63,338 nt of DNA, taken from positions 1 to 63,338 of the forward strand of contig DATMTS010000062.1 in the NCBI GenBank assembly GCA_035564555.1, written 5' to 3'. The notes under the pieces were generated by a model. That model was not told the DNA's origin. It made no database searches and saw only the letters and a list, made by a program, of their open reading frames with translations. The translations under genes and the position numbers were made by a program. This DNA comes from DATMTS01 sp035564555 (lineage in GTDB: Bacteria; Actinomycetota; Actinomycetes; Actinomycetales; Microbacteriaceae). Positions 61,941-63,338 of the stretch are shown here, piece after piece (position 1 is the stretch's first letter; each line of letters opens with the position of its first letter).

Positions 61941-61972
61941 TATGATTAGCAGTCGGCTGTATGGAGTGCTAG
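61941..61972 (+). promoter_or_regulatory. hrcA promoter with CIRCE operator
   Basis: TTAGCAGTC (61946-61954), nine bases and GAGTGCTAG (61964-61972) match the CIRCE inverted repeat bound by HrcA, with one change in each half. The -10 box TATGAT (61941-61946) shares its last T with the operator, so HrcA binding would cover the transcription start. GAGGAGG follows as the ribosome binding site. Confidence 0.92.
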
Positions 61973-61995
61973 CGCGGTGAGGAGGCGACGGACCC

Positions 61996-63015
61996 ATGGT
62001 GTCTGAGCGCAGTCTGGAAGTGCTTCGCGTGATCGTGCAGGACTACGTCTCCTCACGTGAACCGGTCGGTTCCAAGAGCATCGTCGAGCGCCATTCCTTC
62101 GGCGTGTCCGCGGCCACCATTCGCAACGACATGGCCGTCTTGGAGGAGGAGGAGCTCATCGTGGCCCCGCACACCTCCTCCGGTCGGGTGCCGACCGACA
62201 AGGGATACCGGCTCTTCGTCGATCACCTTGCCGATCTGAAGCCGCTGTCCCGTGCGCAACGGCACGCTATCGAGATCTTCCTCGGCGAGTCGGTGGACGT
62301 CGACGATGTTCTGACCCGCACGGTTCGCCTGCTCGCCCAACTCACCCATCAGGTCGCACTCGTGCAGTACCCCTCGGTGTCCCGCGCACGAGTCAGGCAC
62401 ATCGAGTTGGTTCCGTTGAGCCCCCAACGCGTGCTGTGCGTGCTGATCGCCGATTCCGGCGTCGTGGAGCAGCGCGTCGCCGAGCTGCCGGTCGCCCTTG
62501 GCGAGACTCTGCTGAACTCGGTCAGAGCACGCCTGAACGGTGCGTGCGTCGGGTTACGGCTCGGGGATGCCGTGGAGCGGCTGCGCGGCATCGTCGATCA
62601 GTTCCCGGAGTCGGATCGCCCGTCGATCGCGGCGCTCGCCGGCGCGATCGCGGAGCAGATCGAGTCGACCAGGCACGAGCGACTGCTCATGGCCGGCGCC
62701 GCGAACCTGGTGCGCACCGAGCATGACTTCACCGGCAGCATCTACCCTGTTCTGGAAGCCATCGAGGAGCAGGTCGAGTTGCTCAAGCTGTTCGGCGAGA
62801 TGGTGAACGAGCAGCATGGCGTCTCGGTCAGCATCGGCCGGGAGAACGCGCCGTTCGGCCTGGGCGAGACGTCCGTGCTCGCCAGCGGCTACGCGGGCAG
62901 CGGCAGCGGGGTCGCGCGGCTCGGCGTGCTCGGGCCCACCCGGATGGACTACTCGAACAACATGGCGGCCGTGCGCGCGGTCGCCCGCTATCTGTCTCGC
63001 CAGCTCGGCGAGTGA
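61996..63015 (+). CDS. hrcA: Heat-shock repressor HrcA
   Basis: This 339-residue repressor has an N-terminal winged helix (about 1-75; LEVLRVIVQDYVSSREPVGS then GVSAATIRNDMAVLEEEELI and HTSSGRVPTDKGYRLFVD), a GAF-like middle and a C-terminal region with SVSIGRENAPFGLGETSVLA. It represses groE/dnaK-type genes by binding CIRCE and here its own promoter. ATG 61996 follows GTGAGGAGGCG. dnaJ follows 30 bases later in the same operon. Confidence 0.97.
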   Translation: MVSERSLEVLRVIVQDYVSSREPVGSKSIVERHSFGVSAATIRNDMAVLEEEELIVAPHTSSGRVPTDKGYRLFVDHLADLKPLSRAQRHAIEIFLGESVDVDDVLTRTVRLLAQLTHQVALVQYPSVSRARVRHIELVPLSPQRVLCVLIADSGVVEQRVAELPVALGETLLNSVRARLNGACVGLRLGDAVERLRGIVDQFPESDRPSIAALAGAIAEQIESTRHERLLMAGAANLVRTEHDFTGSIYPVLEAIEEQVELLKLFGEMVNEQHGVSVSIGRENAPFGLGETSVLASGYAGSGSGVARLGVLGPTRMDYSNNMAAVRAVARYLSRQLGE

Positions 63016-63045
63016 CCGACCGCAACAAGGAGTGAGGCGCTGATT

Positions 63046-63338
63046 TTGGCCGACCACTACGAGGTTCTCGGCGTCGACCGCGACGCGACACCCGACGAGA
63101 TCAAGAAGGCGTATCGCCGGCTCGCGCGCGAACTGCACCCCGACGTGAACCCGTCGGCCGAGGCGCAGGAACGCTTCAAGCTCGTCACGCACGCTTACGA
63201 CGTGCTGAGCGACCCGCAGCAGCGGGAGCGATACGATCTGGGGCCGCAGGCGGGCTTCGGCGGCGCATCCGCGGGCTTCGGCGGCTTCGGCGACATCTTC
63301 GAGACGTTCTTCGGGGGTGGCGGCGGCGGGCGCGGTCC
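63046..63338 (+). CDS. dnaJ: DnaJ co-chaperone (N-terminal part, cut by window end)
   Basis: The frame runs 97 codons to the window edge. It begins ADHYEVLGVDRDATPDEIKK and contains the J-domain HPD motif (RELHPDVNPSAEAQERFK), followed by the Gly/Phe-rich region GFGGASAGFGGFGDIF and a Gly run. The best start is TTG 63046 behind AGGAG (63028-63032); an in-frame ATT just before it is unlikely. Placement after hrcA under CIRCE control is standard in actinobacteria for the dnaJ2 locus, where no dnaK or grpE is adjacent. Confidence 0.93.
   Translation, partial: MADHYEVLGVDRDATPDEIKKAYRRLARELHPDVNPSAEAQERFKLVTHAYDVLSDPQQRERYDLGPQAGFGGASAGFGGFGDIFETFFGGGGGGRG

Overview
This window is chromosomal DNA of a high-GC Gram-positive bacterium, most likely a member of the Microbacteriaceae (Actinomycetota). 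The reasons are the high GC content and strong GC bias at third codon positions, frequent GTG starts, two consecutive clpP genes beside tig and clpX, a T-box in front of ileS, an RNase E/G with a long disordered N-terminus, the ileS-folC-DUF4233-ndk and rplU-rpmA-obgE-proB-proA-nadD-rsfS orders, and TAnnnT -10 boxes placed exactly at start codons. The genus cannot be fixed from the sequence. No prophage, insertion sequence, CRISPR array, rRNA or plasmid gene was seen: this is mostly core genome with small accessory pockets.

Layout. 1-6.5 kb: end of a small membrane protein gene, tRNA-Gly and tRNA-Pro, then protein quality control (tig, clpP1, clpP2, clpX) and a BenE-like transporter. 6.5-11.2 kb is the most accessory-looking part: a Met/Cys-rich copper-storage-like protein, an unknown protein, an M3 metallopeptidase and a divergent ArsR-type regulator separated by a 14-bp tandem repeat array, a 66-residue coupled protein, and a GNAT acetyltransferase. 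11.3-16.6 kb: valS, an MHS-type transporter and a ZnT9-like cation transporter, all on the minus strand, with a long palindrome between valS and the transporter gene. 16.6-22.5 kb: T-box leader, ileS, folC, DUF4233 and ndk. 22.5-34.4 kb: VKOR, rne behind a structured leader, DUF4031, rplU-rpmA, obgE-proB, proA, nadD, an unknown anchored protein, rsfS and tRNA-Ala.

34.4-41.3 kb: a secreted transglycosylase-like protein with a coiled coil, an MFS drug exporter, a UbiA-type prenyltransferase, a FUSC protein, and an overlapping pair made of an App1-type phosphatase and an AlkZ-like glycosylase. 41.4-45.5 kb: a TetR regulator and a four-gene glycine betaine/choline-type ABC importer. 45.5-54.6 kb: pabB, leuS, comEA-comEC, holA, rpsT. 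54.7-63.3 kb: amidohydrolase, tam-like methyltransferase, lepA, DUF1990, hemW, two DUF4870 proteins, hrcA behind a CIRCE operator, and the start of dnaJ.

Functionally the window joins translation (three class Ia synthetases for Val, Ile and Leu, L21, L27, S20, Obg, LepA, RsfS, three tRNAs), proteostasis (trigger factor, ClpXP, HrcA/DnaJ), folate and proline synthesis, and DNA uptake/replication genes. The strongest unexplained signals are regulatory: six 14-bp units between two divergent promoters (9484-9567), a 15-bp gap holding two overlapping -10 boxes (26404-26418), a 64-bp palindrome (14008-14071), mutually exclusive hairpins before rne, and a repeated arrangement of -10 box, six bases, start codon that predicts leaderless mRNAs.
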